64,000 nt of DNA. Origin: an uncultured Lachnospiraceae bacterium (lineage in GTDB: Bacteria > Bacillota > Clostridia > Lachnospirales > Lachnospiraceae). The stretch's first letter is position 1; every line of letters starts with the position of its first letter. Position numbers and translations under genes: made by a program. The stretch is from contig CATJTQ010000086.1 of assembly GCA_949743325.1 (NCBI GenBank), positions 1-64,000 of the forward strand, written 5' to 3'. The notes beneath the pieces were generated by a model that had not been told where the DNA came from, did no database searches, and worked only from the letters and a program-made list of their open reading frames with translations. Of this stretch, positions 25,451-34,396 are shown piece after piece.

Positions 25451-27997
25451 TTATATTCTGCCAATACTAATACAAACCTGCTCATACATATCAATTAACA
25501 TAGCATGGTTTTTTTTGATATATTCTACATCCCCTGTTTTTCCAGCCTTTTCAAGCATCTTTGCACAATTTGAAAGCTGTTCTGCACCAATTGTCAGCGC
25601 TGTGCTTTTCAATGCGTGAACCTTAATCGCATAGTCTGCCCAGTTTGAGGAATCGTACAAAGAAACAATCTCATTCTTTTTTTGCCCATATTGAGAGCTA
25701 AACATCTGCAGCATTTCTAAATAAAATTCTTCCTCTCCGGCACAATAATCCAGTCCCATTTCTACGTTTATTCCAACTTTTACAAGATCCTCTAAAGACA
25801 TAGCAGACACATTTAGGGAATCATCATCTCTTATTTCATCCCCATTTATTTGAGGCTCCTGCGTATTTAGCTCTTGTGTTTCAGAATAATTAGTTACAGT
25901 TTCATCTGCTTTATCTGAGTCCAAATCCATAGATGCAGAATTATATTTAATACAGTTATCTGGAAGCACTTTACGCAGTACCCTCTCCAAAACAGCTCGC
26001 TCAATCGGTTTTGGTATAAATTCCGTAAAGCCTTCGTTGCGAAACATTTCTCTTGCTCCGCTGATTGTATTTGCAGTCAAAGCAATCACAGGCAAATCCT
26101 GATGTATTTGATTATCCATTTCCCGAATATGCCTTAATGTTTCCACACCATCAAAACCAGGCATCATATGATCAAGAAAAACTATATCATAGGAGGCTTC
26201 TCTGCATTTTACCAAAGCCTCTCTTCCGCTCAAACATGTATCTACCTGTATCCCATAGCTGCTCAAAACCCCTTTTGCCACCACAAGATTCATTCCTTCA
26301 TCATCAACGACGAGCGCCTTAACTCCAACACAAGAAAATGGTCTGCGGCCTGTTGCCTGTGCTTCTTCAAATCCATTTTCTTTAACTTCTCCGTTTAACA
26401 GATTCACAACTGAAAGGGCAAAAAACGGCTTGCGTATCACAAGCAGTCTGCTGTGTTTATGGAGAGAAAATTCTTTTTCTGCAATTATTACTACCTGAAT
26501 ATCATCTGATATATTTTCATAATATGAACTGTTCTCTTCATATTCAGTCTGTGCAATAAATATATGTGTAATCTTATGATTTTTCTGCAATTTAAGCAAT
26601 CCGTCAAAATTATGGGCTTGATAACCCTCAATGCCAAGTCCCTCTACCATATGTAAAATCATTTTATCATAATATATCCTGACCTCGTCACAGCTATATT
26701 TTTCCGTTCTGAAATAACATGCAACACAGAGTCTCTCCACATTTGAAATGCTCATACTAGGTCTGTCATCTTCCACTCCCTGAGGGATAACAATATGAGT
26801 TTGCAGACCTGCCTGCTCTTTGCTGTCAAAATGAATAAATCCTCCCATAGCATGAAGCAGACCTTTTGCTATTGGAATGCCAAGTCCAAGCCCGCCGGCA
26901 AAACGACTGCTTCCAGACTCCACCTGATAAAAATCATCACACATCTGTGTAAGCTGGGAATCAGTCATTCCAATTCCTGTGTCATATATATCTATAATAA
27001 GATTAATCCCATAATTCTCCTGCCGATAATCAATGCATATATCAATACCGCCCTCTTCTGTAAATTTAATTGAATTCTCTAATAAAATTTTAAGTACATG
27101 AGAAATTTTTTCTGAATCTCCAATAAGCACTGCAGGCATCTTCGGATTCAAGTCAAACACCATTTCCAACTGATTTACACTGTTTTGCATAGCTGTTGTT
27201 GTAATTACATCATTTAACAGAGATGTAATCATGTACGATTCCTTTGCAGAAGTGAGCGTACCCTCAACAATCTCAGTGTAATCAAGAATATTGTTAATCT
27301 GATTGGAAAGACGTTTACCTGCCATCTGTATTGAATGTATATCTTCCCGAATATCCTGCAAAACTTCCTTTTCCAATGTTATTTCGCTAATTCCAATAAC
27401 CATATTGATCGGGGTACGAAGCTCATGCGATACATTCGACAAAAAATCTGCATTCTGACGCCCCGCCATCTCTAATTGCTCAAGTGTACTGTTATACCGC
27501 TTTCTAGCTGCATTTCTCCTGTTAATCCGATACCATCCAATCGCCCCTGCTCCTGAAACAATCACAAATCCAATTGCCAAACGTACTATATCTTCAAACC
27601 CCATATCGTAAGTGATTGTATGCAGAAACAAAAAATGATAGAGCAATGCCAGCAAATACAAGGCGACCATAATATTCAACAGTTTTTTTCTATCAAACAT
27701 CGAAAAAACAAGAATAAGCATACAGGCTACGGCAGATATATCAAAAAGAACCGAGCTATGAACCCCATAGAAAAAAAAGCCAATCAGCAAAAGACCAATA
27801 CACAAATTTTCATAAAATATATTAGAACCTGCTCTTCCTATATGAAGGAACCATATGATAGAAGTTCCAATTACAATAATCGGAACCATCCAAAATTCCC
27901 ATGACATAGCTATAGTTGTCAAAATCAGCATTATTCCAAACACAGTGACAATACTGGCTAAAAGCAGATGTACGCTAGTCTGCTCTTCCGTTCTCAT
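25451..27997 (-). CDS. hybrid histidine kinase with C-terminal Hpt (HK-pseudoREC-REC-Hpt)
   Basis: About 848 residues from the ATG at 27997; a TTG 21 bases earlier is possible. Six to seven membrane helices fill residues 12-160. The H-box reads LSNVSHELRTPIN (His near 191), with N-box LKILLENSIKF and G-boxes DTGIGM and GGLGLGIP. Residues 430-550 resemble a degenerate receiver lacking the acidic pocket (THIFIAQTEYEEN). A full receiver follows (KALVVDDEGMN; Asp in IVFLDHMMPGFDG; Lys in FIPKP). The protein ends in an Hpt domain (IKVHALKSTALTIGA) with its His phosphoacceptor. It overlaps the upstream receiver gene by 23 bases and precedes the DegV-fusion kinase by 42. Confidence 0.92.
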   Translation of the reverse strand: MRTEEQTSVHLLLASIVTVFGIMLILTTIAMSWEFWMVPIIVIGTSIIWFLHIGRAGSNIFYENLCIGLLLIGFFFYGVHSSVLFDISAVACMLILVFSMFDRKKLLNIMVALYLLALLYHFLFLHTITYDMGFEDIVRLAIGFVIVSGAGAIGWYRINRRNAARKRYNSTLEQLEMAGRQNADFLSNVSHELRTPINMVIGISEITLEKEVLQDIREDIHSIQMAGKRLSNQINNILDYTEIVEGTLTSAKESYMITSLLNDVITTTAMQNSVNQLEMVFDLNPKMPAVLIGDSEKISHVLKILLENSIKFTEEGGIDICIDYRQENYGINLIIDIYDTGIGMTDSQLTQMCDDFYQVESGSSRFAGGLGLGIPIAKGLLHAMGGFIHFDSKEQAGLQTHIVIPQGVEDDRPSMSISNVERLCVACYFRTEKYSCDEVRIYYDKMILHMVEGLGIEGYQAHNFDGLLKLQKNHKITHIFIAQTEYEENSSYYENISDDIQVVIIAEKEFSLHKHSRLLVIRKPFFALSVVNLLNGEVKENGFEEAQATGRRPFSCVGVKALVVDDEGMNLVVAKGVLSSYGIQVDTCLSGREALVKCREASYDIVFLDHMMPGFDGVETLRHIREMDNQIHQDLPVIALTANTISGAREMFRNEGFTEFIPKPIERAVLERVLRKVLPDNCIKYNSASMDLDSDKADETVTNYSETQELNTQEPQINGDEIRDDDSLNVSAMSLEDLVKVGINVEMGLDYCAGEEEFYLEMLQMFSSQYGQKKNEIVSLYDSSNWADYAIKVHALKSTALTIGAEQLSNCAKMLEKAGKTGDVEYIKKNHAMLIDMYEQVCISIGRI

Positions 27998-28355
27998 CTT
28001 TCTCAAACCCCTTTGCAACTCGTTTTAGTAATTCCTGTGGTATAAACGGTTTTTTCAGATAATTAACAGCTCCCATACTTAGTGCATCCAATACATTATC
28101 CTCGTCTCCTGATGCAGTCAGAAAAATTACGGGAATGTCAATTTGTTCTTCTCTCATATGCTCAAAAGTTTCAATTCCATTCATATTCGGCATTTCAATA
28201 TCTAGAAGAACCATATCAATCTTTTCACTTCTCAGTAAATCAAGAGCTTCTTCACCTGATTCTGCAAAAAGCAGATCATAATGTCTCTGCAAAATTATCT
28301 TTGTCCTCTTCAAATTCATTTCATCGTCATCAACTACTAAAATACATTTCTCCAT
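27975..28355 (-). CDS. stand-alone receiver domain (response regulator without output domain)
   Basis: 126 residues from the ATG at 28355, which sits seven bases after AGGAGG. The single receiver has CILVVDDDEMNLKRT at the N-terminus, the phosphoacceptor Asp in MVLLDIEMPNMNG, Thr in IFLTASG and Lys in YLKKPF. No output domain follows, so it works by protein contact or as a phosphate shuttle, in the style of Spo0F or CheY. The first gene of the operon overlaps the Hpt kinase gene by 23 bases. It could accept phosphate from the downstream Hpt domain; this is inference. Confidence 0.92.
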   Translation of the reverse strand: MEKCILVVDDDEMNLKRTKIILQRHYDLLFAESGEEALDLLRSEKIDMVLLDIEMPNMNGIETFEHMREEQIDIPVIFLTASGDEDNVLDALSMGAVNYLKKPFIPQELLKRVAKGFEKDENGRAD

Positions 28356-28495
28356 AAATCTGCCTCCTTGTTTAATCAATTACATATGGAATCTATTTTA
28401 AAACAGTATCAATATAAAATCAAGTGCAATATCTGTAACTTTATATCATAACCATTAGTACCATTTACTACAGACATGGCTCTAATATATTATAA

Positions 28496-28525
28496 AAAAC
28501 GAGACTTTATAAGTAGTCTCGTTTT
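28496..28525. terminator. bidirectional terminator
   Basis: AAAACGAGACT, an 8-nt loop and AGTCTCGTTTT form a perfect 11-bp stem with TGTTTTTT behind it on the plus strand and a T run on the minus strand. It ends the HD-GYP transcript and shields the receiver operon. Confidence 0.85.
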
Positions 28526-28642
28526 GTTTTTTATCTTATACATAGAGTTTTTGGAGAATTACACATTCAATAAAAATTTTCCAATTAATATATTCTTTTC
28601 CACATTGACAATAATCTTAATGTCTATATAATGAAAAATCTT

Positions 28643-30007
28643 TTACTCACCCGAAAATCCTTCAAAATCAAAAAGGTCATCTAAATTAACATCCGCATTA
28701 TCAGCGTCCTCTGAAAATGGATCTATTTTGTCTAATTTATCAACAGCAGATTCTTTAGAAGCGTTCTTCTCTGATTCTAGCAGTTTCTTAGAATCTTCTT
28801 CTGCTTTTCTGATATCTTCTGTCACTTCTCCTACGACTTCCTGCACTTCTTCTTTCTTAGCTTCCAACACATCAGGATTCAATTCTACTTTTATAACACC
28901 AGCGCCCATTCCAAAGAATTTCTCTACTGCGTCTTCACTCATTACAAATCTGTTATCCATAGTTTTCATAACATCCAAAATCTGAGTTTTAGCATAATTT
29001 GATTTTAAACTGAGATCAATAATAGTATTATTATTAAAACTTAATATAACAGGTCTGAGTACATTGGCTTCATTTGCAACAATAACGATTCCTTTATCAT
29101 TATTTGTCAAAGTGACGCACACGCCAGGAGCTAAGATGTGAATACTGTCTGTCAACGCCTTGACAACGTTCTCCTCATACCTCTTGTCTACCTGAAGCGA
29201 ACGAAGTGCGGTAACCTCTGAAGTAGGTTCCGTATATGATTTCATAGCAGTAAAACAGTCAAATCCTTCCGCAACACGCAGCACCTTCGTTCCTCTAAGA
29301 AGTTGATCTCTATCAAGTTCATTTTCTGATAAAATATTATGATGAAACTGTGTAATTATTTTCTTTACATTTGGAGAAACAACAGATTGATTCTGCAGCA
29401 GAGATTGTGCCTGAAGCAGCTCTGATTTAACAATGGCATACTGTTTATCATTCTCATCTATTGTCTGATTTCTAAATTCCTGTTCAACCAACTCATCCGG
29501 CAGAGAAAGTTTATGTATATCATGCAAAAGCGCTGCTAATACAACATCAATCTGTTCCTCTAATGAAAAATCCATCTGATTTGATATCAATGCGCACAAA
29601 ATTGCTGTATTTACAGAGTGTTTATAAATATAATCTGACTTACTTCTCAAATTCTGCATAAAATTTATTTTATGATACAGATTTCCATACATTTTTACAA
29701 TCTGATTAGCAAAAGAATTAAGTTTCTTTGCCTCTTGTTTCTTAATTATAGCCGTCAGCTCATCTTTAATAGTAAACACAGACATTGTCTGAAAACGCTC
29801 AAATTCCAAATCATCTTTAGTCATTGGCGGAACCGGTTCTGCCGGCTCCAATATAAATAAACCTATCAAACCGAAATTGCGGACACTTATAATACCCTGC
29901 TGAGTGAGTTTTGAATTACGCTCATAAAGCAGTGTACCATTTCTATTATAAATAGGTCTTGCTAATCTCATTCCTACTTTTAAATCTTCTGTCTTAATAT
30001 ATAACAT
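28643..30007 (-). CDS. degenerate HD-GYP-like protein
   Basis: 454 residues. An N-terminal domain typical of clostridial HD-GYP proteins (LKVGMRLARPIYNRNGTLLY; LTQQGIISVRNFGL) leads into an HD fold: His130 in YIYKHSVNTA and His162-Asp163 in LLHDIHKLSLP. In active c-di-GMP phosphodiesterases this reads HDIGK and is followed by HHExxDGxGYP. Here the Gly is His and the second motif is only QFHHN, with no GYP. Metal binding may persist but c-di-GMP cleavage is doubtful. Residues 260-380 form an extra domain, and the last 75 residues are an acidic, coiled-coil-rich tail. The gene starts 15 bp after the fucosidase ends, so the two are probably cotranscribed. Confidence 0.8.
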   Translation of the reverse strand: MLYIKTEDLKVGMRLARPIYNRNGTLLYERNSKLTQQGIISVRNFGLIGLFILEPAEPVPPMTKDDLEFERFQTMSVFTIKDELTAIIKKQEAKKLNSFANQIVKMYGNLYHKINFMQNLRSKSDYIYKHSVNTAILCALISNQMDFSLEEQIDVVLAALLHDIHKLSLPDELVEQEFRNQTIDENDKQYAIVKSELLQAQSLLQNQSVVSPNVKKIITQFHHNILSENELDRDQLLRGTKVLRVAEGFDCFTAMKSYTEPTSEVTALRSLQVDKRYEENVVKALTDSIHILAPGVCVTLTNNDKGIVIVANEANVLRPVILSFNNNTIIDLSLKSNYAKTQILDVMKTMDNRFVMSEDAVEKFFGMGAGVIKVELNPDVLEAKKEEVQEVVGEVTEDIRKAEEDSKKLLESEKNASKESAVDKLDKIDPFSEDADNADVNLDDLFDFEGFSGE

Positions 30008-30022
30008 AACAGTACCTCCCCA

Positions 30023-31453
30023 TTAAGCTTCAAATTCTACTTTTAACACATAAGCAAAGTTGCATGGCTTTTCTTTAGGCAAAAGAACTTTAAGTCCAGA
30101 ACTCATCTGCTCAAACGTAAGCTCTCCATCATAGCCTAACATTGAAACACTGGTAATTTTATTACACTTGCTGTCGGATAATGATTTAACTAAAAATTCT
30201 CCTGTAGCTGACCATCCCATTGCGATGGCATATACTGTATCGTCTTTTCTTGTAAAACGAAAATCTTCTGCAGTAAACAAACCACTGTGTAAATCTCCTG
30301 CATCGCCATTCTCATTATTAATCTGTGCATTTACCATCTCAACTGTATAATTAACATCAGCAACTTCCGTCGGTCCTTCCGCTGCAACGTCAAAAGGGCG
30401 TGTTCCATAAATTGCCTCTCCATTTACAGCAAGCCAATCTCCTATTTCAAATAAAATCTTCTTGGCCTCCTCATGGAATGAACCATCTGCATATGGACCT
30501 ACATTGAGAAGAAGATTCCCATTCTTAGAAACTATATCGCAAAGCTGATGTATAATCCTTACAGCTGGTTTATATTTAGGCTCCTGAACCATACACCATG
30601 TAACATTGTCTTCTAATCTGTCATCGGTCTGCCAAGGAAACTCTTTGGCCTCCTTAAAGCTTCCGCATTCTATATCATACACACCTACCCCCTCAGGAAA
30701 ATCTTCCTGTTTATATGTAAGTATTGTACCTTCTTTTTCGTAAAAATGCTCTGCCATATCTTGTCGATATTTTTCATCTATAATATTAGTACGACTGTCA
30801 AAATATAAAACGTCAGGACTGTAGTTATCTACCACTTCATTTACTTTATCTAACCACATTTTATTGAACTCTTCATCAGGCAGTCTGTACGGATCATAGC
30901 GGTTAGTTTCCAGTGGGAGAGCTTTCCAATAATATTTCTCATTTGCAGGATCATATACGTCAGCATCAGGATCAGTTGACATAAACCACCCCCAAAGCCA
31001 CTGATGATGAAATGTAGCAAGAATTTTAATACCTTCTTTTCTGAACTCTTCGGCACATTCCCCAAAAACATCACGTTTTGGGCCATAATTAACACTGTTT
31101 ATCTCATTAACCTTACTGTTCCACATTGAAAAATTATCTGAATGTTCTGTAACAGGACCCGCATATTTTGCGCCGGAACGCTTAACAATCTCCGCCCACT
31201 CTTTCGGATCAAACTTGGCACCTGTCATCATAGGGTAGAAATCCTTGTAACCAAATTCACTGAGATTTCCATATGTCTCAACATGATATCTGTTAATAGA
31301 ATTCTTTTTGGCATACATATTTCGTGAATACCATTCATTCTTATAAGCTGGTACACTGTAAGGTCCCCAATGAAAAAACAATCCAAATTTTGCATCTCTA
31401 AACCAATCTGGAGCTTCTCTATTTATACTGCCCCACTGCTTATCTGTACTCAT
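30023..31453 (-). CDS. alpha-L-fucosidase, GH29
   Basis: 476 residues without a signal peptide, so it is cytoplasmic. GH29 hallmarks are FGLFFHWGPYSVPA, the ARYxxxTxKHHDGF-like KYAGPVTEHSDNFSMWNS, FHHQWLWGW and the nucleophile region PDVLYFDSR (Asp). NGNLLLNVGPYADGS is the conserved distal loop. It releases L-fucose from imported fuco-oligosaccharides, which FucI (2.4 kb) would then isomerise. A C-terminal beta sandwich (residues 370-476) is present. The acid/base Glu varies between GH29 subfamilies and I do not assign it. It is followed by the HD-GYP-like gene. Confidence 0.95.
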   Translation of the reverse strand: MSTDKQWGSINREAPDWFRDAKFGLFFHWGPYSVPAYKNEWYSRNMYAKKNSINRYHVETYGNLSEFGYKDFYPMMTGAKFDPKEWAEIVKRSGAKYAGPVTEHSDNFSMWNSKVNEINSVNYGPKRDVFGECAEEFRKEGIKILATFHHQWLWGWFMSTDPDADVYDPANEKYYWKALPLETNRYDPYRLPDEEFNKMWLDKVNEVVDNYSPDVLYFDSRTNIIDEKYRQDMAEHFYEKEGTILTYKQEDFPEGVGVYDIECGSFKEAKEFPWQTDDRLEDNVTWCMVQEPKYKPAVRIIHQLCDIVSKNGNLLLNVGPYADGSFHEEAKKILFEIGDWLAVNGEAIYGTRPFDVAAEGPTEVADVNYTVEMVNAQINNENGDAGDLHSGLFTAEDFRFTRKDDTVYAIAMGWSATGEFLVKSLSDSKCNKITSVSMLGYDGELTFEQMSSGLKVLLPKEKPCNFAYVLKVEFEA

Positions 31454-31582
31454 TTAAACCAATCCCTTTACCATTGTAATTCTTTTATTTAATAATTATT
31501 CCAAAAAAACCTAATCTTTATTATAACAAAAAAAACACAAAATTTCAATGCGTTTTAAAAAGAATATTCCAAGATAAATATT

Positions 31583-31607
31583 AAAGCGGACCTATACAAT
31601 CCGCTTT
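31583..31607 (-). terminator. terminator of the 31650 gene
   Basis: AAAGCGGA and TCCGCTTT form an 8-bp stem with a 9-nt loop, about 45 bp past the stop of the coiled-coil gene; the tail on the minus strand is T-rich. Confidence 0.65.
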
Positions 31608-31649
31608 TCCCCCACTCAAATATATTTTACAAATTAACTGCTGTAAACA

Positions 31650-32483
31650 CTACAGTGCAACATCAACTGTTACAGTTTCTACAGAGGCTTGCATCGGTGC
31701 GGCAGACACTGTAACTGTTCCTGAAACATTTTCAATCGGTATGCTGCCGTCACAATCAATTGAACCATTCACATCAGACGCAGTGTCAAACTGCTGATCA
31801 ATTTCATCACTGTCAATCTGCTGCTCTTTCGAAATCAAATATGAGGCCATCGCACTCAATTCCATTATTGCTGTAGGATCAAACTCAACTCCACTGTATG
31901 AATTTCCACCCTCTTTTATATATTTCATATTAGCGTCAAATACCTTTGCCTGTTCCTCCAGACGATGATTTTTAATACGTCTCTTCTGCTCCATAATTTC
32001 CTGTTTTAATTTTCTTATCTTAACTTCTGCTTCTTTAAGCTCATTTTTCTTTTCTGCCTGTTTTTTTGTGGAACTTTTAGCGACAGTTCTCTTTACTTTC
32101 TGTCTGTTCTCATGACTCTCTCTCTTTCCTGAGTTTTCCTTAAATTTCTCTTCCCGCATATTATTAACTTTCATGCGAGCACATCGAACCATCCGCTTTG
32201 CATGTGCAATAGCAGCATCAACTTCTCTATTGTCATACTGTCCGCTTGCTTTACTTTTCTGCAGGCTTACCATTTTACTCTTAGCTCTTGAGAGCGCTTC
32301 ATTTGCACTCTGAAGTTTCTTGGCCCTCAATATTTGACTAGAAACATCCCGATAATTATAATTTAATTTCTTCTTTTTATTTTTTGCAGAAGTTTTTTTC
32401 TTTGACGAGGACGATGTTGAACGAACCGTTCCTGAAGAAGACGAACCGGAAAAATTCAACTGTGAATTAACCGTATTTTTCAT
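31650..32483 (-). CDS. hypothetical Ser/Lys-rich coiled-coil protein
   Basis: 277 residues with three parts: a low-complexity Ser/Thr/Lys N-terminus (SGSSSSGTVRSTSSSSKKK), a long Lys/Glu-rich helical middle (residues 45-180, for example EAEVKIRKLKQEIMEQKRRI, strong coiled coil), and an acidic C-terminus ending VTVSAAPMQASVETVTVDVAL. No signal peptide, membrane segment or catalytic motif is apparent, and I do not recognise the family. Basic-to-acidic polarity suggests RNA or envelope binding, but that is guesswork. It starts 19 bp after the DEAD-box helicase stop and is likely cotranscribed with it. Confidence 0.65.
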   Translation of the reverse strand: MKNTVNSQLNFSGSSSSGTVRSTSSSSKKKTSAKNKKKKLNYNYRDVSSQILRAKKLQSANEALSRAKSKMVSLQKSKASGQYDNREVDAAIAHAKRMVRCARMKVNNMREEKFKENSGKRESHENRQKVKRTVAKSSTKKQAEKKNELKEAEVKIRKLKQEIMEQKRRIKNHRLEEQAKVFDANMKYIKEGGNSYSGVEFDPTAIMELSAMASYLISKEQQIDSDEIDQQFDTASDVNGSIDCDGSIPIENVSGTVTVSAAPMQASVETVTVDVAL

Positions 32484-32502
32484 AAAATCACCCTTACCTT
32501 CT

Positions 32503-34101
32503 CTACTTTGCGTTGGCAGGCTCCACGTTTACTGTCTTTCCTTTAATTTTAACATCATTTGTCATTGCACGCAACACCTCTTTTGCATACTCCCTTGGAA
32601 CTTCGACAAACGTATAATTATCAAACATATCAATACAGCCGACAAGTTTACCCGGCATCTTACTTTCACCTGCAACAGCGCCTAAAATATCGCCCGGCTT
32701 AACTTTCTGCTTTTTACCAATATTGATAAACAGACGCACCATACCTTCCTCTTCAGCTCCTGTACTGTCCAAATCTGCATCTGAAAACTCTTCCCTTGTC
32801 TTCTCCTCTGCCATACCTATTGACATTTTCAAAAGAGCTGCCGCAAGTTCCATAGAAGTATAATCTTCATTATCAAGCCGCTCACCAATTATTTTCAGCA
32901 TATCCTTCACAGAATTATCAGCGATAAGCTCTCCTGCCCGCTCTAAAATTTTATCACACCTTGTATTAGTGACATCGTCCAGAGAAGGTATTGGGCGTGC
33001 ATATATTTTTGTCTTACAGTAACGCTGGATATCCCTTAACTTATAAACTTCTTTTCCTACAACAAACGAAAATGCCACGCCCTCACGGCCTGCGCGGCCT
33101 GTACGGCCAATTCTGTGAACATAGTATTCATCATCCTGCGGAATATCGTAATTAAATACCGCCTCAACATCATCTATATCAATACCTCTTGCCGCTACGT
33201 CAGTCGCCACTAAAATATCTGCCTTTCCTTTACGAAATGAAGTCATCACTCTGTCTCTTTGTGACTGCTTTAAATCTCCATGCAGACCAACAGCAAAATA
33301 TCCTCTTCCCTGCAAAGCTGTTGTAAGTTCATCTACTTTTTTCTTAGTGTTACAGAATACAAGGCTTAATTTCGGCGCATAGATATCAAGAAGGCGCGAT
33401 AATACTTCTTCCTTATTTTTCGCTTTTACCTCAAAATAGTATTGATTTATACTAGGAACTGTCAGCTCTTTTTTGACAACTTTAATTGTCTTGGCATCCT
33501 TCTGATATTTTTTGGCAATTCTAAGAATCTGCTTAGGCATTGTCGCAGAAAATAAAACTGTCTGTCTCTCCTGAGGCACCTGCTCCAATATAGTTTCAAT
33601 ATCTTCACAGAATCCCATATTCAGCATTTCATCTGCTTCATCTAATATAACGGTATTTACATCATCAAACTTAACAGTTTTTCTTCTCATATGATCCATA
33701 ACTCTTCCAGGTGTTCCGATAACAAGCTGCGTTCCCGCCTTTAATGAACGAATCTGCTTAACTATATCCTGACCTCCGTAGATAGGAAGAACTTTTATTC
33801 CATGCAGATATTTTGATAACTTTCTAATCTCATCGGCAACCTGAATTGCCAATTCTCGTGTAGGACAGAGAATAATACCCTGAAGGTGTTTATTTTTAGG
33901 ATTTATTTTCTCCAGTATTGGAATTCCAAATGCTGCCGTCTTACCTGTTCCTGTCTGTGCCTGACCAATAACATCATCTCCATTTAATACAACAGGAATT
34001 GCACGCGCCTGAATTGCTGTCGCCTCCTCAAACCCCATATCTTTTACTGCCCTTAAAATCTGAGGTGAGATATCTAACTCTTCAAATCTAACTGTTTCCA
34101 T
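32503..34101 (-). CDS. DEAD-box ATP-dependent RNA helicase with DbpA-type C-terminal domain
   Basis: 532 residues. The core motifs run in order: Q-motif (GFEEATAIQARAIPVVL), Walker A AQTGTGKTAAFG, PTRELAIQ, GTPGRV, Walker B LDEADEML, motif III FSATMP, ATDVAARGID and HRIGRTGRAG. The last 75 residues (MVRLFINIGKKQKVKPGDIL to VPREYAKEVLRAM) form a DbpA/CsdA-type RNA-binding domain. It unwinds structured RNA in ribosome assembly or cold adaptation. It has a near-consensus promoter at 34153-34181 and a leader of about 45 bases. The symbol deaD or cshA/dbpA cannot be settled, so I leave it blank. Confidence 0.93.
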   Translation of the reverse strand: METVRFEELDISPQILRAVKDMGFEEATAIQARAIPVVLNGDDVIGQAQTGTGKTAAFGIPILEKINPKNKHLQGIILCPTRELAIQVADEIRKLSKYLHGIKVLPIYGGQDIVKQIRSLKAGTQLVIGTPGRVMDHMRRKTVKFDDVNTVILDEADEMLNMGFCEDIETILEQVPQERQTVLFSATMPKQILRIAKKYQKDAKTIKVVKKELTVPSINQYYFEVKAKNKEEVLSRLLDIYAPKLSLVFCNTKKKVDELTTALQGRGYFAVGLHGDLKQSQRDRVMTSFRKGKADILVATDVAARGIDIDDVEAVFNYDIPQDDEYYVHRIGRTGRAGREGVAFSFVVGKEVYKLRDIQRYCKTKIYARPIPSLDDVTNTRCDKILERAGELIADNSVKDMLKIIGERLDNEDYTSMELAAALLKMSIGMAEEKTREEFSDADLDSTGAEEEGMVRLFINIGKKQKVKPGDILGAVAGESKMPGKLVGCIDMFDNYTFVEVPREYAKEVLRAMTNDVKIKGKTVNVEPANAK

Positions 34102-34152
34102 TTTTTTCTCCTTTTTCCAAGTATTTCTCTTATTATTTAGAAAACTTTTTCA

Positions 34153-34181
34153 ATCATAACAAATAGAAAATTGTTTGTCAA
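34153..34181 (-). promoter_or_regulatory. promoter of the DEAD-box helicase operon
   Basis: On the minus strand TTGACA, a 17-bp spacer and TATGAT lie about 52 bp upstream of the start at 34101. Confidence 0.75.
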
Positions 34182-34396
34182 TTATTAACAGAAAAACCGA
34201 AAAACATACTTAATTAGTATTTAAAAGTGTAAATATTGTGAAATTATCAATAAACCACTTGATTTTTTATACCGTTTGCTGTAATATTAAAAATCATAAT
34301 ACATAGTTTTTAAAACTACATCATATAATATGCATATAACAATCTAAAAAAATTTTTGATAATTAAATTTCATTGATTAAAAGAGGAGGTATAAAT

